A stretch of DNA of 6,849 nucleotides from Rhodobacterales bacterium (lineage in GTDB: Bacteria > Pseudomonadota > Alphaproteobacteria > Rhodobacterales > Rhodobacteraceae). Both the position numbers and the translations under genes were made by a program. Every line of letters starts with the position of its first letter. Position 1 is the first letter of the stretch. This document shows positions 4,924-6,849 of the stretch, piece by piece. Where the stretch lies: NCBI GenBank assembly GCA_013298485.1, contig JAAFHS010000134.1:1-6849 (forward strand), given 5' to 3'. Under the pieces are notes generated by a model. The model worked only from the letters and a program-made list of their open reading frames with translations. It was not told the origin of the DNA and searched no databases.

Positions 4924-6849
4924 TCCGCCGGGGCCATCGCCATGCGCCGCGCACCCGCGGCCACGCGGTAGCGCCGGTCACTCAGGCTGATGATCCCGCC
5001 AAACGCCATCATCAATGCCCCCCCCCACAGCCAGTTGGCGAACGGTTCGATATAGCTCCGCACCGCCCAGCCGCCGTTATCCTGCGCATCCCCGATCACA
5101 AGATAGATGTCGCGCCAGAACCCGTAATCGATGGCCGCCTCGGTCGTAGGCATCCCCTGCACCGGATAGAACCGCTTTTCCGGGAACAGCATAGCCACTA
5201 CCTGTCCGTCACGGAACACCGTCATTTCTGCCATCGTGGACGTGTAGTTCGGCCCCTGCACATCGCTCACCTTACCCAGCAGCACCTCGTACCCGCCCAG
5301 CGGGAACCGCTCGCCGCTTTGCGCCACGCGGATATCTTCGACCTTCCAGGCGTTCAGCGCGGTCGCCGCAAACAACGTCACGCCAAAGCCTGCATGCGCC
5401 AGCACCTTGCCCCAATCCGCACGCGGCAACCGCGTCAGCCGTGCGAACCGCACCGCAATCGCATCGCGCCCTGTCCGCCCCCACAGATCGGCCAGCGCAC
5501 CAAACACCACCCAGGCCCCCAAGGCCGCGCCAATCGGCCCCAAGGCCGACCGCCCGGTCTGCATCGCAAAGGCAAGGCCGCCCACTGCCACCGCAAAGGC
5601 CGCCACCGGCCACAATCCCCGCAGCCCCCGCGCGACCGATCCGCGTTTCCACGCCATGGCACTGCCCACCGGCAGCAGGATCGCCAGCGCCACCATAAAT
5701 GGCGTGAAGGCCGCGTTAAAGAACGGCTCCCCCACGCTCAGCTTGGCATCCCACAAAACCTCCGCCACCAGGGGCCAGATCGTGCCCACAAACACCACGA
5801 AAGCCGACACCGACAGCAGCAGGTTATTCGCCACCAACGCCCCTTCGCGGCTGACCGGGCCGAACACCCCCCGCGCCTCCATCACGCCCCCGCGCGCCGC
5901 AAACAGGATCAACGCTCCACCCGTGAAGAACCCAAGGATCAACAGGATGAACACGCCCCGTTCGGGATCATTCGCAAAGGCATGCACGCTCGTGATCACC
6001 CCGGACCGCACGATGAACGTGCCAATCAGGCTGAATCCGAAGGCGAGGATCGCCAGAAGGATCGTCCAGGCCTTCAGGCTTTCGCGCTTTTCCACCACGA
6101 TGGCCGAATGCAGCAAGGCCGCCGCCAGCAGCCATGGCATGAATGACGCATTCTCCACCGGGTCCCAGAACCAGAACCCACCCCAGCCGAGTTCATAGTA
6201 GGCCCACCATGACCCAAGCGCGATGCCGATGGTCAGGAATATCCATGCGGCAAGGGTCCACGGTCGCACCCACCGCGCCCAGGCCGCATCCACCCGGCCT
6301 TCGATCAGCGCGGCCACAGCGAAGGAAAAGCTCATGGAAAGGCCGACATAGCCCAGATACAGGAACGGTGGATGAAACGCCAAGCCCGGGTCCTGTAACA
6401 GCGGGTTCAAGTCCTGCCCGTCCATCGGGGGCACGTCCAGCCGCAAAAACGGATTGGAGGTCAGCACCATGAACAACAGGAACGCGACCCCGATCATGCC
6501 CTGCACGCCGATCACGCGCGCCCGCAAAGTCGGGGGCAAGTTTCCCCCAAACACCGCCGCCGATGCCCCAAAGAGTGCCAGGATCAGCACCCATAACAGC
6601 AGCGACCCCTCATGGTTTCCCCATGTGCCCGCGATCTTGTACAGCATCGGCTTCAGCGTATGCGAATTGGCCACCACCACCCGCAGCGAAAAGTCCGATA
6701 CGATAAAGGCATGCATTAGCGCCGCAAATGAAAAGGCCACCAGCACCAGTTGCGCCACCGCCGCAGGCCCGGCGATGCCCATCCAGACTGCATCGCGCCG
6801 CTGCGCGCCCACCATCGGCACCACTGTCTGGATCACCGCCACTGCCAGC
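4920..6849 (-). CDS. ccmF: Cytochrome c haem lyase subunit CcmF (N-terminus outside window)
   Basis: CcmF is the multi-span inner-membrane core of the System I haem lyase. It takes haem from holo-CcmE and, with CcmH (and CcmI), attaches it to apocytochrome c in the periplasm. About 642 residues are visible. The frame runs off the window end with Leu-Ala ahead of VAVIQTVVP, so perhaps 10-20 residues are missing; the GTG at 6842 is an internal Val codon, not a start. Counting that Val as residue 1, the Trp-rich haem-handling block GSWWAYYELGWGGFWFWDP is at 210-228. Four conserved His are present: His157 (FHPPF) and His287 (SVHAF), predicted periplasmic, and His245 (LLHS) and His483 (LAHAG), predicted in membrane. 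Their spacing agrees with E. coli His173, His303, His261 and His491 as I remember them. The C-terminal stop overlaps the ccmH start. A run of nine G lies near codons 606-609. Confidence 0.97.
   Translation of the reverse strand, partial: LAVAVIQTVVPMVGAQRRDAVWMGIAGPAAVAQLVLVAFSFAALMHAFIVSDFSLRVVVANSHTLKPMLYKIAGTWGNHEGSLLLWVLILALFGASAAVFGGNLPPTLRARVIGVQGMIGVAFLLFMVLTSNPFLRLDVPPMDGQDLNPLLQDPGLAFHPPFLYLGYVGLSMSFSFAVAALIEGRVDAAWARWVRPWTLAAWIFLTIGIALGSWWAYYELGWGGFWFWDPVENASFMPWLLAAALLHSAIVVEKRESLKAWTILLAILAFGFSLIGTFIVRSGVITSVHAFANDPERGVFILLILGFFTGGALILFAARGGVMEARGVFGPVSREGALVANNLLLSVSAFVVFVGTIWPLVAEVLWDAKLSVGEPFFNAAFTPFMVALAILLPVGSAMAWKRGSVARGLRGLWPVAAFAVAVGGLAFAMQTGRSALGPIGAALGAWVVFGALADLWGRTGRDAIAVRFARLTRLPRADWGKVLAHAGFGVTLFAATALNAWKVEDIRVAQSGERFPLGGYEVLLGKVSDVQGPNYTSTMAEMTVFRDGQVVAMLFPEKRFYPVQGMPTTEAAIDYGFWRDIYLVIGDAQDNGGWAVRSYIEPFANWLWGGALMMAFGGIISLSDRRYRVAAGARRMAMAPAE

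Noticed and set aside
3963..6146. A 727-codon plus-strand open frame antisense to the isomerase, ccmH and ccmF
   Set aside because: It is opposite three clearly recognised genes, and its translation is Arg/Pro/His-rich low-complexity sequence typical of the antisense of GC-rich genes. No domain is recognisable.
1..6849. Search for mobile elements, CRISPR repeats, tRNA/rRNA, toxin-antitoxin or defence modules
   Set aside because: No transposase, integrase, regular repeats, cloverleaf-like sequence or defence domain is visible. Nearly all the sequence is covered by recognised housekeeping or membrane-protein genes.

Overview
The window looks like ordinary chromosome from a GC-rich alphaproteobacterium, most likely of the Rhodobacteraceae/roseobacter group. 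The evidence is a System I cytochrome c maturation pair (ccmF-ccmH), a transketolase followed by glyceraldehyde-3-phosphate dehydrogenase, tightly packed genes with overlapping stop and start codons, and strong third-position GC. The genus is an inference from protein character, because no search could be run. I see no mobile element, CRISPR array, tRNA or rRNA.

Layout. The plus strand opens with the last 175 codons of transketolase (1-528). It converges on a two-gene minus-strand unit (533-1863): a DUF808 membrane protein and then a DoxX-type membrane protein, joined by a TGATG overlap. A divergent 115-base gap follows. The plus strand then carries a 47-residue membrane miniprotein with a GTG start (1979-2122), class I GAPDH (2214-3215) and a textbook terminator (3238-3263). 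Next comes a 55-residue DUF1127-like protein (3394-3561), preceded by an 11-codon upstream reading frame and a LacI-type palindrome. A second hairpin (3582-3613), usable from both directions, separates this from the minus-strand block. Read in its own direction, that block is ccmF (cut by the window end), ccmH (ATGA overlap), and a PaaG-like crotonase-superfamily isomerase.

How the genes work together. Transketolase and GAPDH belong to the pentose phosphate/Calvin and glycolytic/gluconeogenic routes. CcmF and CcmH form the haem ligation end of cytochrome c maturation. The isomerase-like protein would act on acyl-CoA substrates and has no obvious link to haem ligation beyond sharing a strand. 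The DUF808 and DoxX proteins have no firmly assigned role.

I did not find a clearly new multi-gene system. The parts most worth a second look are small: the leader ORF plus operator-like palindrome in front of the DUF1127-like gene, the conserved-looking 47-residue protein beside gap, a 9-G tract inside ccmF, and hairpins placed at gene junctions.
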